The notes: a model not told the origin generated them from the sequence alone. A DNA stretch of 64,000 nt from Metellina segmentata (GCA_947359465.1 OX375880.1:26684548-26748547); one strand, 5' to 3'. Positions 34,801 through 45,922 are shown, counted from the first letter of the stretch. Program-made: numbers and translations.

Positions 34801-35575
34801 TATTACCCTTCACTTTATCAGTCTTGTATCTGGAACAGCTTGGTCAAATACAGTTAAATCTGTCGTGGCCGAAAGTCCTCACGTTGGGTTGGCGTGGTAC
34901 TTTGGAGAGTGCGGTGCCAGCTCAGATGTTGCCTCGTCATCTGACCGTGGTTCAAAATTACGTGGTGTTGTCCTCGGTTCTTTCCCTTAGGGGATTCATC
35001 CCGGACCGTCATCAGTAGCCCGTTGTGTTGCTCTAGTACGACGTTAATTAAAAATTACCATTATTACCCTTCACTTTATCAGTCTTGTATCTGGAACAGC
35101 TTGGTCAAATACAGTTAAATCTGCCGTGGCCGAAAGTCCTCACGTTGGGTTGGTGTGGAAGTTTGGAGAGTGGTGTGCCAGCTCAGGTGTTGCCTCTTCA
35201 TCTGACCGTGGTTCAAAATTACGTGGTGTTGTCCTCGGATCTTTCCCTTAGGGGATTCATCCCGGAACGTCATCAGTAGCCCGTTGTGTTGCTCTAGTAC
35301 GACGTTAATTAAAAATTACCATTATTACCCTTCACTTTATCAGTCTTGTATCTGGAACAGCTTGGTCGAATACAGTGAAATCTGTCGTGGCCGAAAGTCC
35401 TCACGTTGGGTTGGCGTGGTACTTTGGAGAGTGCGGTGCCAGCTCAGATGTTGCCTCGTCATCTGACCGTGGTTCAAAATTACGTGGTGTTGTCTTCGGA
35501 TCTTTCCCTTCGGGTTTTATCCCGGACCGTCGGCAATAGCACGTTGTGTTGCTCCTGTGCAACGTTAATTATAAT
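34781..35575 (+). repeat. 261-bp SINE-derived tandem array, three headless units
   Basis: CGTTAATTAAAAATTACC recurs at 34781, 35042 and 35303, and its diverged form at 35563, giving periods of 261, 261 and 260. Each unit is a 64-bp linker (CATTATTACCCTTCACTTTA, TCAGTCTTGTATCTGGAACA, GCTTGGTC.AATACAG) plus the SINE-1 body from AAATCTGYCGTGGCCG to the tail, without the tRNA head. Unit edges are exact, so it arose by tandem duplication rather than repeated retroposition. Markers assort between units; see findings. Confidence 0.93.
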
Positions 35576-35769
35576 ACCTACCTACCCTTTTGCTTTGTAA
35601 TTTAAATTTATTATTTCTTAAGGTAATCAAAAGGTGATCAGATTTCATTATAAAACCACTATCCTCTTCAACATATATTTTATTTCCTGTTAGAGTCGTG
35701 TTTGTAATTCACTTGTATTTTCAAAGCAGAATCTGCCTTGATTTTAAAAACTGATACTTTCATATACCT

Positions 35770-35912
35770 GCGAGTTGTAGGTGGCTCGTAACTTACCCTA
35801 GGTGTGTGTAAAATATTTTGTGTGTGAATGTCCATTACTTCACTTTGCGTGCCTTGTGTTTGGCCCATCTTGTCCAAATATGGCTATAGCTTCATATAAA
35901 CCAACATACCTC
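35770..35912 (+). repeat. SINE-2
   Basis: CTGCGAGTTGTAGGTGGCTC, CCATTACTTCACTTTGCGTG, CCTTGTGTTTGGCCCATCTT and GTCCAAATATGGCTATAGCT then TCATATAAACCAAC. The head is decayed and the 3' end typical. Confidence 0.65.
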
Positions 35913-36238
35913 GATGAGATGAACCCAAATTGTGCGTTTGTCTTTAAATGACACGTATCTAAATATGTGTGAAAGCAACTTAAGTGTCCCCCTGTAGTTA
36001 AATTACGAATTCTGATTGAACTATTTGTAACATCTGTTTAATTCAGAATGGGTATAAGAGTAATCTTAGCGGACAATTAAATATTCAACAATCAAGTTTT
36101 AAAAAATTCCAAAACTTTAATGTCTTATCCACTTTCAAGGGATCGTGTACTTTCAAGTATTACACACTCATTCAGATAACAAGATTTTTTGGGTCCCCTT
36201 GATTGTTTATTTTTATTTATTTATTTTTCCATTATGTA

Positions 36239-36565
36239 GCCGACCAACCGGTATAGGGGTTAAGGTGTTAGCCTTTAGATCGGAAGGTTCCTGGTTCGAA
36301 TCCGGGTCCGGGCATGGATGTTTGTAAACGTATGGTGTAGAGGCGGCTGGTGCACCTTAAATCTGTCGTGGCCGAAAGTCCTCACGTTGGGTTGGCGTGG
36401 AAGTTTGGAGAGTGGGGTGCCAGCTCAGGTGTTGCTTCGTCATCTGACCGTGGTTCAAAATTACGAGGTGTTGTCCTCGGATCTTTCCCTTAAGGGACTG
36501 ATCCCGGACCGTCGTCAATAGCCCGTTGTGTTGCTCTAGTACGACGTTAACTAAAAAAAAATTAC
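36239..36565 (+). repeat. Full-length SINE-1
   Basis: Head GCCGACCAACCGGTATAGGG, box B GGTTCGAATCCGGG, complete body, tail ACGACGTTAACTAAAAAAAA then ATTACC. CCATTATG occurs just before the head and just after the tail, a short probable target duplication. Very close to the 12461 and 52281 copies, so relatively young. Confidence 0.93.
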
Positions 36566-36819
36566 CAATTACCATTATGAACTTTCATTCTGCAACTTGT
36601 CACTGGGTTTATCCGGAAACCTTCTGAATTATAGGCTTCAAGAGTTCTTCCGATTACAACACCCCCTCGGACTCCGCAGACCACGAATTAACCCTCTGGG
36701 CTTCGAGATTTCCGAGTAGCATTCTATTGCTTTGTCGCTCCACAACATTCCATAATGACTGAATAACCACATCCATTGGTTGATAGAATCTTGGGAAAGA
36801 ATCTTTTGGTCAAGAAGGT

Positions 36820-37003
36820 AATTTGGTAATTTTTATTAACGTCGTACTAGAGCAACACAACGGGCTATTCACGACGGTCCGGGATCAATCCCCTAAGGGA
36901 AAGATCCGGGGACAACAGCACGAAATTTCGAACCACAGTCAGATGACGAGTTAGCACATGAGCTGGCACCCCACTCTCCAAACTTCCACACAACCTAACA
37001 TGA
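36820..37003 (-). repeat. 5'-truncated SINE-1 with 14-bp target duplication
   Basis: Inverted 3' half from TTTTTATTAACGTCGTACTA to CAAACTTCCACACAACC. TTGGTCAAGAAGGT is duplicated exactly at 36806-36819 and 37004-37017. Confidence 0.93.
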
Positions 37004-37040
37004 TTGGTCAAGAAGGTCAAAAATGGTGACCGGTAATCTT

Positions 37041-37178
37041 TAATTAACGTCGTACTAGAGCAACACAACGGGCTATTGACGACGATCCGGGATCAATCAC
37101 CTAAGGAAAAGATCCCGGAACCAGGAACCATCCTATCTAGAGGCTAACACCTTAACCACCAGACCGGTTGGTCGGCTC
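37041..37178 (-). repeat. SINE-1 with internal deletion
   Basis: The inverted tail (TTTAATTAACGTCGTACTAG..GGAAAAGATCCCGG) passes directly into box B (AACCAGGAACCATCC..) and head (CTTAACCACCAGACCGGTTG then GTCGGC). The body is missing, leaving a head-plus-tail mini-SINE. Confidence 0.85.
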
Positions 37179-37375
37179 AGAAATGATCATGTCATAGAAT
37201 GAAGACTGTAGGTTGTAGAAGGGATATATATTGTTGTATAATGTAATCGCCCACAGAACTCTTAGTATCTTTCTTTGTGCTGCTAGGGCTGAGTCATTCA
37301 TTCCAGGCAGTATGTGTGAACGTCTGTAGCTTTCTTGTGTGTCCGTTTCAATATACAAAAATCCTATTGGTTAGT

Positions 37376-37701
37376 GCCCACCAACCGGTATAGTGGTTAA
37401 GGTGTTAGCCTCTAGATCGGAAGGTTCCTGGTTCGAATCCGGTTCAGCGCATGCATGTTTGTAAGCGTATGGGGTAGAGGCGGCTGGTGCACCGTAAATC
37501 TGTCGTGGCCGAAAGTCCTCACGTTGGGTTGGTGTGGAAGTTTGGAAAGTGGGGTGCCAGCTCAGGTGTTGCCTCGTCATCTGACCGTGGTTCAAAATTA
37601 CGAGGTGCTGTCCTCTGATCTTTCCCTTAAGGATTGATCCCGGACCGTCGTCAATAGTCCGTTGTGTTGCTCTAGTACCACGTTAACTAAAATTACCAGT
37701 A
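37376..37701 (+). repeat. Full-length SINE-1 with 13-bp target duplication
   Basis: Head GCCCACCAACCGGTATAGTG, box B GGTTCGAATCCGG, full body, tail CCACGTTAACTAAAATTACC. CCTATTGGTTAGT is duplicated exactly at 37363-37375 and 37702-37714. Confidence 0.95.
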
Positions 37702-38685
37702 CCTATTGGTTAGTTTTGAAATCCCTCCAATCTGTATATATATATATAATGTGTGTTGTGTCTTCAATTAATCCTCTCTTTCCCTTTTGCGATACACATA
37801 GTCTGTGTCATTCCTTTCCTCTGAAGGAATCGTATTTAACAGATATTTGTGAACCCCTCAGAGGGTTATGAAGAATTAACTGCCCTACCCTTTCGAAACA
37901 AATCGAATAATCCTTCTGGTTATAAAAAAAACTCCATTGAGATTCTTCAAAGGATGGTGTAAAAAAAAAAACGAACGGAGATAAAATCCTGCCACAATCA
38001 TTAACCTTCATACCTTCTCAGGTTGCTTAAAATAAAGAGTTGCGTAAAGAGTGCAATCACTCCTTCAAGTGGGAAATGGGTCACTCAAGTCTCTCTCCTA
38101 GAGAAATCTCCCTCTCTACAGTCGTAGTTGTTGTGGTGTTTTAAGATGACACAGAGCACTAGGCGACTCAGGCGAAATGTTTTCATATGTTTGCGTCAAC
38201 GCATGAATGGCAAGTGTCCGTTGAAGATATGCACGTATAAGTTCCTGTTTTACATACATATTTTCGAACAGAGGAAGCGGATTCGAATAAGGTCAGCTAT
38301 ATCAGTCACGAACTTCCATGAGAATTTTTTTGTTGATGTTTGTGGTTGAAACTGTCGCGTTCTTTCAAATAGGGCATTTTGTTGTAAAGATTCTTACGTT
38401 GCTGATTATTACACCAGGCGAAATTCAGTTTGCAAAATGGGTTTAAAGTTTAACAATTTAAAATAAATAGGTTTATGGTGATTTTTTTTAATACCACTGC
38501 GTTGTTTCAACTAAGTCAGACAGGTTAACGTTAGTCTCGTTACTATTCGGATAAGTAACAAGATAAAGAACAAAGTAATGTAATGCGTATACAGAGAAGA
38601 CGTAAGTCCTCTTTGGTTGCTTTCTTGATCGTATTTCGAAAGAATACCAACAGAAACATAGAACTTTCTTTTCTGATCGGGGTCG

Positions 38686-38872
38686 CCGTAGCTTTGTGAC
38701 CTACCCATTCAGCTAACAAACTGCAAGTTGTAGGTTAGGTTTTTCCCTGGGGTATTTCCCTCTCCCTTTGTGTCAGTAAAGATTTTCTGTCAGTAGGTCC
38801 AGTTACTTAATGTTGTTCGGCAATGATTAGCCAAATATGGCTCCTTGCGATATAAAACTAAATTTTGTCTTG
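38686..38872 (+). repeat. SINE-2
   Basis: CGCCGTAGCTTTGTGACCTA, AAACTGCAAGTTGTAGGTTA, TTTGTGTCAGTAAAGATTTT, ATTAGCCAAATATGGCTCCT and TGCGATATAAAACTAA follow the family order. The box-B region has changed. Confidence 0.65.
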
Positions 38873-39333
38873 CTGTGTTGTGATAAGGACTGTTCTTGTT
38901 TAGCCCTACACGTGCAAACCTCAATAAACAGTCTTCACAAAACCGTGCATTTTTCCTACAAATATAATCCCTTGTAATGCTTATTAGAATATTCCGATGA
39001 AAATAATAAAATATTAAGATCCGTATATGTATTTTATCCGAAACCAAAGAGTCTAGGCGAATTAAGTGCGAAACAAATATCAGAAACTGAGGAATTGATT
39101 CGAAATCGTAAGCATACGTGGTCATATTTTGACAGTCTCTATCTTTTTTCCCTGACAACGTGCGTGCATGTACTGAACTCCACCCACGAACATCCCTAGG
39201 AAGGATTTTCAGTTTCCTAATGCATTATGAGAATTTTGCTAACATTAGCAATAATTCAATCAATCAAATAAAATAATTCAGAGATTTTTTTATTTAATAA
39301 ATTCAAATCAAATAAAAATATTTTTTTTCTTTT

Positions 39334-39377
39334 ATCTCTCTCTCTTTTTTTTTCTCTTTCTCTCTCTCTCTCTCTCA
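39334..39377. repeat. TC/T-rich microsatellite
   Basis: Imperfect (TC)n interrupted by T runs in the intergenic region; the last nine TC units are perfect. Confidence 0.9.
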
Positions 39378-39890
39378 TTTTATATATGCGTTTCTTATAC
39401 TGAATTATTACTCAAAAGATTCGAAACTGAATTTATAAACTTCATAAATTAAACCGTAGCAGAAAATAATAAATGCACAAAAGCAGAAAATGGTTTAATA
39501 TTTGGTATATCCTGTTGAATGAATGCACCGATGCAAATGACAAGAGAGTGGTCGAAGATTTCGTCAGTCATATCTGCACCTGAACATTAAATATGTCATT
39601 TCTCAGACTGGAGCAATCATTCAAATATGAAACAGTTAGAGGTCACTGATTCGTTCTAGGAATATCCGCTTTCCATCTCACTGACCCGGTTTGTGTTCGA
39701 TTCGTCTCTCTGTCTAAAGAAGGTTCGCTTCTTCCAAGACGGACTAAGAATTAAGTTCAGAGTGCCAAAATATATGTAACATGAAATAAAAATATGCAGA
39801 TAGTACCTAAACTTTAATACACAATGCACCAACACGATTCATTGACATTGATATTTTTCTTCTCTTAGACAACTCTTCTCTTTTAGGCCC

Positions 39891-40405
39891 GGTGCACGCA
39901 TGCGGTTTTTCAACGTGCGGCACCGAAGCCCAACTATGCACACATAACCGTGAAATGACGCAAGTATTTTTTTCGCGCCATTTGCGATAAATATTCTATT
40001 GACGAAAACGCCTTATTATTTCGCCTACTTGGTGTACAAAAAAGTATATTTTGAAACAAAATAGACGTTACTGGATACAATAATTTATTAATTATTATTT
40101 ATATTCCATTTATTTATGAAAACAAGTTACTTCATACCGGAGACGCGTGTGCGGCGACCGTGCGTAACTGCGGTACAAATTGCGCGCAAATTGGACGTGC
40201 GGCGCCGGAGGCATGTGTGCACTACTCCATTGGATCTAAGGCCCGGTGCACACATCCGGTTTTTCAACGCATGGCGCCGCTGTCGCAATGCAAGTGCGGT
40301 CTGGAATAAATTAGATCCAATGGAGCAGTGCACACATGCCTACAGCGCTGCTGAGGCGACGCACGTCCAACTTGCGTGCAATTTGTTCCCCACGGCGGTC
40401 AACAC
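39891..40405. mobile_element. Rearranged copy of AGGCCCGGTGCACACA MITE family
   Basis: The first part (39891-40238) is the inverse of 46931-47378: it starts TTAGGCCCGGTGCACGCATG and ends in AGGCATGTGTGCACTACTCC..GGATCTAA. It is followed at 40239 by a second start, AGGCCCGGTGCACACATCCG, in the same direction as the first, running to TTGTTCCCCACGGCGG at about 40398. One and a half copies are thus joined in opposite internal orientations. No real protein is encoded. Confidence 0.7.
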
Positions 40406-40455
40406 GTGAGTTGGCACTCCACTCTCCAAATTTCCAAGCCAGCGTTCGTTTGCCA
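40405..40455 (-). repeat. SINE-1 body fragment
   Basis: GTGAGTTGGCACTCCACTCT then CCAAATTTCCAAGCCAGCGT is the inverted GTGCCAGCTCA / TTGGAGAGTGG portion of SINE-1. Confidence 0.6.
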
Positions 40456-40497
40456 CCCGAAACCTCGTCCCAATCATGAGAACTAAAGGCTCGCAAA

Positions 40498-40505
<8 letters not shown>

Positions 40506-40539
<34 letters not shown>
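40506..40539. repeat. TA microsatellite at Helitron 5' end
   Basis: About 17 TA units directly before AATTCTCTTACGTGGCACGC. The related element at 1993 has only TGTATATAAT there, so the tract seems to have expanded from the terminal TATA of the element. Confidence 0.9.
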
Positions 40540-40540
<1 letters not shown>

Positions 40541-40542
<2 letters not shown>

Positions 40543-40983
40543 CTCTTACGTGGCACGCAAAAAAAAACGTTATTTGTTATCGCGTTTTGGCAACACTGTA
40601 CAATTATTTGTTTACCCCGAAGCCTCGCGCCTCTATTGAATTTATAGCGTTATCGGATAAAATTTTATAAAAGAAAAATTAATATTAGTCGAGCTGTTGC
40701 AGCTTACAAACGACATGCTGGGTATTCGATTTCCGAAGCAGCGCTCACATTTCGAGTCAAAATTTACTCAAGGTTTTCATTTGAATTCCAAATTGTTCGA
40801 GTTCTGATTCCAGATACTGTATAATTTTTCTGTAGTACAACAAATTTATATTTGAAATTTTTTTTTTAAATATATTTTGTAAATAATGTCCTCATTGATG
40901 CGAGAGAAGCGAACCAATGAGGATTGCTAAGCAATCTTACGGGGGTGGGCGAGAGTTAGCGAGCAGGGTTGCGGGCCCCCTAG
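40541..40983 (+). mobile_element. Non-autonomous Helitron-like element, copy 2
   Basis: Same order of blocks as 1993-2639: TTCTCTTACGTGGCACGC, CGTTATTTGTTATCGCGTTT, AGTCGAGCTGTTGCAGCTTA, CATGCTGGGTATTCGATTTC, AACCAATGAGGATTGCTAAG and GCGGGCCCCCTAG|T. Lacks about 200 bases of the first copy's middle. No terminal inverted repeats and no coding potential. Confidence 0.65.
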
Positions 40984-41039
40984 TTCTAGTTATAAGTTTA
41001 CTGTTGTGCCCAAATCGATAGTATTGATGATGCGTTGGT

Positions 41040-41195
41040 ATGTGGGAAAGCAATCCATCGCCGTTCATGCTTTTGCATATGACAGCCTTCTACTAAAGCG
41101 CTCCCACACCTATTTGGAAATCAACTGGCCCAAGGTCGACTACCTTCTCCTCGGGAACCTCACTAAACTTTCGATCCCCTTACTTAATCATTATC
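41040..41195 (+). repeat. Repeat X fragment
   Basis: CCATCGCCGTTCATGCTTTT, GCATATGACAGCCTTCTACT, AAAGCGCTCCCACACCTATT, GGAAATCAACTGGCCCAAGG and TCGACTACCTTCTCC match 11805-12003 (inverted) and 12130-12305. The 182-codon plus-strand ORF over this repeat therefore is not a gene. Confidence 0.55.
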
Positions 41196-41229
41196 TCTCC
41201 AGAAACATAAAGACACGGGTTCAGCCTGT

Positions 41230-41680
41230 TATTTTCCCATGTCCCACATCGAAGTCCCAATCACCCTCGTACGTGAGGTCTCAATCGCCTGACCCACAGG
41301 CACGCGCAGACAGGGGGGCGTGCGCGAAATGTGAAAAAAATCGTCCAAAGGGCATAGCCAATTGTTCCATTTTTCTTAAGCACGTGTCGAGAAGACAATG
41401 GCGAAGAAGAGAACCGGACGGGAAAAAAAGAGCGGGAGGGAAATATGAATTGACTTTCCGTCATCGCGCACGGTTAAACGGGTCTATAATTGACGTTCGG
41501 ATCAGCAGGGGTGGAGCGGGGAAGTCCCGCGACGCCGGAACGGATGAAAAATAAACTTGCCCCCATGTCCCCGCACGCGACCGCGATCGCTCGGGTACCG
41601 GAGAGCGCCATTAGCGGCGTAATCCAGTTGGGCACGGTGCGTTTGCACCGTGTAAAGCGGATTCTATACAGAACTCGGAT
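41230..41680. promoter_or_regulatory. Intergenic GC-rich, CpG-dense island of unknown role
   Basis: Contains GGCACGCGCAGACAGGGGGG, GACGCGACCGCGATCGCTCG-like CpG-dense sequence (41575-41595) and a perfect 8-bp stem CACGGTGC-GTTT-GCACCGTG at 41633-41652. It differs sharply from the AT-rich surroundings and matches none of the repeat families here. It may be a promoter of an unannotated transcript or a conserved regulatory element; nothing proves either. Confidence 0.3.
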
Positions 41681-41880
41681 TCAATTTTGAACCAACTGTC
41701 AAAAATCATATTTCCTCATTTCTTCCTACGAATGGCGATGTACTAGGTATCCTGCCCAATATATCCATTTGGCCCGCAGTATATAGACGCCGTTTCGTTT
41801 TTGACATTTAATATCAATGTAATTTGCTCACGAAAAATAATCATATGATAGTTGTTTCATTACCCCAAAACAATAAGGCA

Positions 41881-42078
41881 GATTAGTTGGATTTTAGGGC
41901 GGAAGGACCATGTTTGACTCAACTGGCGCCAAATGTAAGAAAATCGACGTCAAGTAATCGTCATGCACGCACAAGCACGTCAGGTTTTACTAATCAGAAG
42001 ACAGAAATTAACCCCGGGTAAGTTACAAATATCGAGCCAGCTTCACTACAGTTCGCAGGTTGCTAGAGTGGTGAGCAA
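41881..42078 (-). repeat. SINE-2, inverted, nearly complete
   Basis: GTTGGATTTTAGGGCGGAAG, GACCATGTTTGACTCAACTG and GCGCCAAATGTAAG are the inverted 3' end; further on come GACAGAAATTAACCCCGGGT and a head remnant, CGCAGGTTGCTAGAGTGGTG. Confidence 0.6.
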
Positions 42079-43584
42079 AATTCAGTCTTAAGGAAAGAGA
42101 CCGTTGTACTCATTCCTACTTTGTGAGATAAAGCGCCGTGTCTAGGAAACATTTTAGTGAGTGTCACTTCCACTTCTTCCTCCCAATAAATTGATCCTAT
42201 TGAAAATGGACACCATTAACCCCAGATATGTATTCTGAGACAAGTATATGTACGTAATTGTGTCACTAGCGAAGCTTTCGATGAACGTTAAATTATAGTT
42301 ATGTAATTTTCTTAACTTAAATATATTCGGGAGAATTTGAGTTTCCTGTTTTATGGCCCATTTGGTTTGATTTTATCTCTTTTTCTCCACATACTGTGAT
42401 TGTACACTTCTGCTGGTAAGCATGTTGTGCAAGATACGGTGGGATTTTTACACTTTGCATGTGCTGTATTGTCGGCTAAAAGCGGAAACTCATTAACTGA
42501 CAAAAAAAATTTTTTCTGAACTATTGCTTAAAGACAAAATATTAATTTGTACGTTCAAAATTTAAAACTATTAATATGTTGATTGCGTTACGTATCTCCT
42601 AAACAGTTTACAATATGATGGAATTTCTCATCATCATGAAACTAACCATTTATCTCCTAAAAAATGTCATCTGATGAGTGTCTGCTCTCCAACTGACGAT
42701 ACATCCTTACCAAATGGCCATTTCCTCAAACAACATAAAAAGTATTTTACTTTGAAGCGTCAAAGATGTATGAGTTCAGTATTTAAGAGTGATCTGTTAT
42801 AAGAATCCAGATGTTTAGTCCAGGATTATTCTAATTCGAAATTTTTTCTGACATTTGAATAAATACTCTGCTACAAAGAATAAAATGGATATAATATGAT
42901 AACGTCCAAATCATGCGAAGGTTCAAAAACATTTGAAAATGCTCGCATCGGGATTCCCTTGGTCTTGAAAAAATACAGCTTCAACATGATTTTTTAAACG
43001 TGTAAAAAAAAAGAAAGTAGTTGGAGAGTGCCAATAATATTCGTGTCTTCCACCTCCCTTCCAGATATAAGGAAGTACATTGACAATCCAATACTACAAA
43101 ACATTGACTGACACTCGCAGACAACCGTATCTAATTTGTGGTGAGTTACGAAGTAAATGTCCTTATAATTAGAATTGAGTAGAAGCTGAAATTTCTTGTC
43201 CGGAAGCAATCGGTGCTGTCATATTTAAGTGTTCTTCCGGCAATTAACCGCCGAAACATCTCAATTTCTAACATCCTTAAAGGATAATTTGACTGGAAAT
43301 TGATATGGGAGCATGAGCATAATTCTGTAAACTTATTTTTATTGTATTTTTGTGAGACATTGAGGAAAGTAATTTAAATCTTTTCTTATATTTTAAATCT
43401 TTGTGTCAGTTGGAAAGATTATTTACAGAAAATAACGAAAAGAAAGTGAATCGTGTTTCATTTTTTTTTTTTATATACGAGAGATTCAATTTGAAAATAT
43501 TTTAATTCTTCTTTCGAAAACAACTGAACAAACCTAAGGAAAAAAAAATCCCATCACGAAAAATCGCAAAAAATTGTTAGAATA
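42079..43584. other. Intergenic AT-rich stretch
   Basis: No coding sequence, tRNA or recognisable transposon seen. A-rich and T-rich runs only. Confidence 0.5.
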
Positions 43585-44020
43585 AAAATTACATTTTCTA
43601 CAAAAAGAACATGATTTAGAACAATAGTTTATTAAAATTTTGGTATGATAGCAAAATTTTTAATTTCTGTACTACGTAAACCTATTCAAACAAATTGACA
43701 ATATCAAAATGACTTCCAGGTATTTAAAGGATTTTGTTGACAGGGACAGCAGTATTTTACAAGTTCAGAACGTTTTTTTGTCGAAAGTTGAAATTTTAAA
43801 TGTATTTGGCTGACATGGCAATGAAGGACGAGAATTTCGTATTTATAAGCTGAGAACAGAAAATCTCAGTTGAATCACATTTGGAAAATTGGGATGTGTC
43901 GCCATCTATCGACTGTAAGAAAAATTAACTGATGTCGAGCAAATCGTTACAATTAAGCTAGTCTAGTGTACTTTGAAGTTGTCAATTTTAAGATTGTTTC
44001 TGAAAACAATGAAATAAAAA
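43585..44020 (+). repeat. Direct duplication, copy A
   Basis: Shares with 44610-44975, in the same order, TTCTACAAAAAGAACATGAT, ACAATAGTTTATT.AAATTTT, TTCCAGGTATTTA, AATCACATTTGGAAAATT, GTGTCGCCATCTATC, GTCGAGC.AATCG.TTACAATT and AAGCTAGTCTAGTGTA. The C..GTGTCGCCATCTATCGA motif is GC-richer than its surroundings. Class unknown; no reading frame. Confidence 0.8.
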
Positions 44021-44609
44021 ACCTGTAATAAGCGAAATAAATTTTCAACCCTATACAGTTTAACAAAAGCCCATTAAAAAATATTTCGAATTAATTTTGG
44101 ACACCTCTTTTCTTTCACACATTCAAATGTATTTTCATGACTAAATACAACTAGACATTTTATGTGCAGATAGTGTTTATGTATTTCAATTATCAGTAAA
44201 TAAATTTTACTAATATCGTAATTGTTTTATCAAGTATAAAAATTCAAAACTCTTATTTCTTCACAAACGTATCCCATTAGAACATGTCCCTTTAAGAGTT
44301 TCTTGACTTTTTATCGACACCCTCTATTTAACTTTTAAGTATTTATAATATGCACTTAAAAAAGTTGCTTGTGTGAATTTTTAGATTCTTTATATTATAG
44401 TTAGGGTTTATTGTATGTATAACATGTAGTATATATATATATTATATTGGCTCAACGTCAAATAGATACGTTTTTCTTTTTGACGTCCTTAACATCACAC
44501 ATTTGATAGAAGGCCATTTTCAAAAGTTGGAGGCACTTTTGTAAACGCGGGTAAAGTTTTTTATTTTTTTCGTTAAAATACACTAATTATGAAAAAAAAA
44601 ACCAGAAAG

Positions 44610-44975
44610 ATGAGTAAGAAGATTACATTAATTTCTACAAAAAAGAACATGATACAGAACAATAGTTTATTCAAATTTTGTATATGATAGCAAAATTTTG
44701 AATTTCTAAACGAAATCCTATTCAAACAAATTGAGAAATTAAAAATATCAAAATTACTTCCAGGTATTTAGAGAATTTTGATGACAGGAACAAAAGTATT
44801 TTGTATAAGCAAAGAACAGAAAATCAGTTGAATCACATTTGGAAAATTAGGACGTGTCGCCATCTATCCAATGTAAGAAAAACTAACTGACGTCGAGCGA
44901 ATCGGTTACAATTAAGCTAATCTAGTGTATTTTAAAGCTGTCAATTTTAAAATGAGATTGTTTTTGAAAAACTCA
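44610..44975 (+). repeat. Direct duplication, copy B
   Basis: Second copy of 43585-44020, about 1 kb away in direct orientation, with roughly a tenth of positions changed by eye and about 100 bases missing between AGTATTTT and ATAAGC. The duplicated pair ends about 1 kb from the 3' end of the H2A-like gene. Confidence 0.8.
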
Positions 44976-45878
44976 AAACTGTTGACAGTTTACGAGTAAT
45001 TCGATTTCACACCCGACATTCGATGAAAAACTTTAATAAATCGCAAAATAATATAGCTACAGCTGATGGAATTTTACACTTGTTTGAAGCTGTTCAATTA
45101 ATAAAACATTACAAAAGTTGCTACTTTTAGTCATTTGACTCCTAAAAATCTTTCAAAATTTCGATTAGTTTTTTATAAATTTAAATAAATGTTAATACAA
45201 TTCTGTTTAAAATTATATATTATTTATGGATATACGTGGAATACAAGTATTTTAAATAATTTTTTGAAAAATATATAATACCCGTACGTACCTGAAGTAA
45301 AGTCAATTTTATGCTTTAAACTTCAATATCTCAAAATGTGTATTTTTTCCATAAAAGAAACATTTTTTCAAAGCCTATTCAAGCAAATTTTTTTTTAAAA
45401 TTGGGTTTACTAGTGTGACATACCCAATAACATATTTTAACACGGGCATTTTTATCTTTTTGCTCAGAAAAGTTCATTTTAATTATTAAAATAGTAAAAT
45501 AGGTACAAATTGCTCATTTTTCAAAAAAAAAATTGTTAGTTGAAGAAAAATAACTCTAAAAATTTCAAATTTTAAGTTTTTTGAAATACCTGTGTTAAAC
45601 TGATCAAAAATGTCTTCTCTCTCATAATCTGCATAGAATAATTCAAATTAATACACATAAAAGATTCTGAAAAAATGGTCCTTAAAATTTGACCATTGTA
45701 ACATTTCGGAGATAGGACTGAGCTAGTCCCCTCAAGGCGTTTTAGCGATTGCGTGATGAATTTAGCACATACACAAAACTACTGAAACGTTTCATGAAAT
45801 TAAATTAAATATTAGTTTTAATTCAACTTGGGATGTGTAAAAAACAAGAAGTGACGGGCTTCAATCTTTCCAGAGAGC

Positions 45879-45880
<2 letters not shown>

Positions 45881-45921
<41 letters not shown>

Positions 45922-45922
45922 T
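45881..45922. repeat. TTA/TAA trinucleotide microsatellite
   Basis: About 14 uninterrupted TTA units. On the minus strand it is an AAT repeat beginning at the polyadenylation signal of the H2A-like gene. It explains the run of leucines in the overlapping plus-strand ORF. Confidence 0.95.

Noticed and set aside
38790..39158. 122-codon minus-strand ORF
   Set aside because: Its end lies in a SINE-2 copy, and no motif or splice context supports a gene.
40116..40409. Overlapping ORFs at 40.1-40.6 and 46.9-47.2 kb with similar peptides on both strands
   Set aside because: They are translations of the GC-rich TIR regions of one MITE family.
41006..41554. 182-codon plus-strand ORF
   Set aside because: The first third lies in repeat X and the rest in the GC-rich island, where stops are rare by composition; no recognisable domain.
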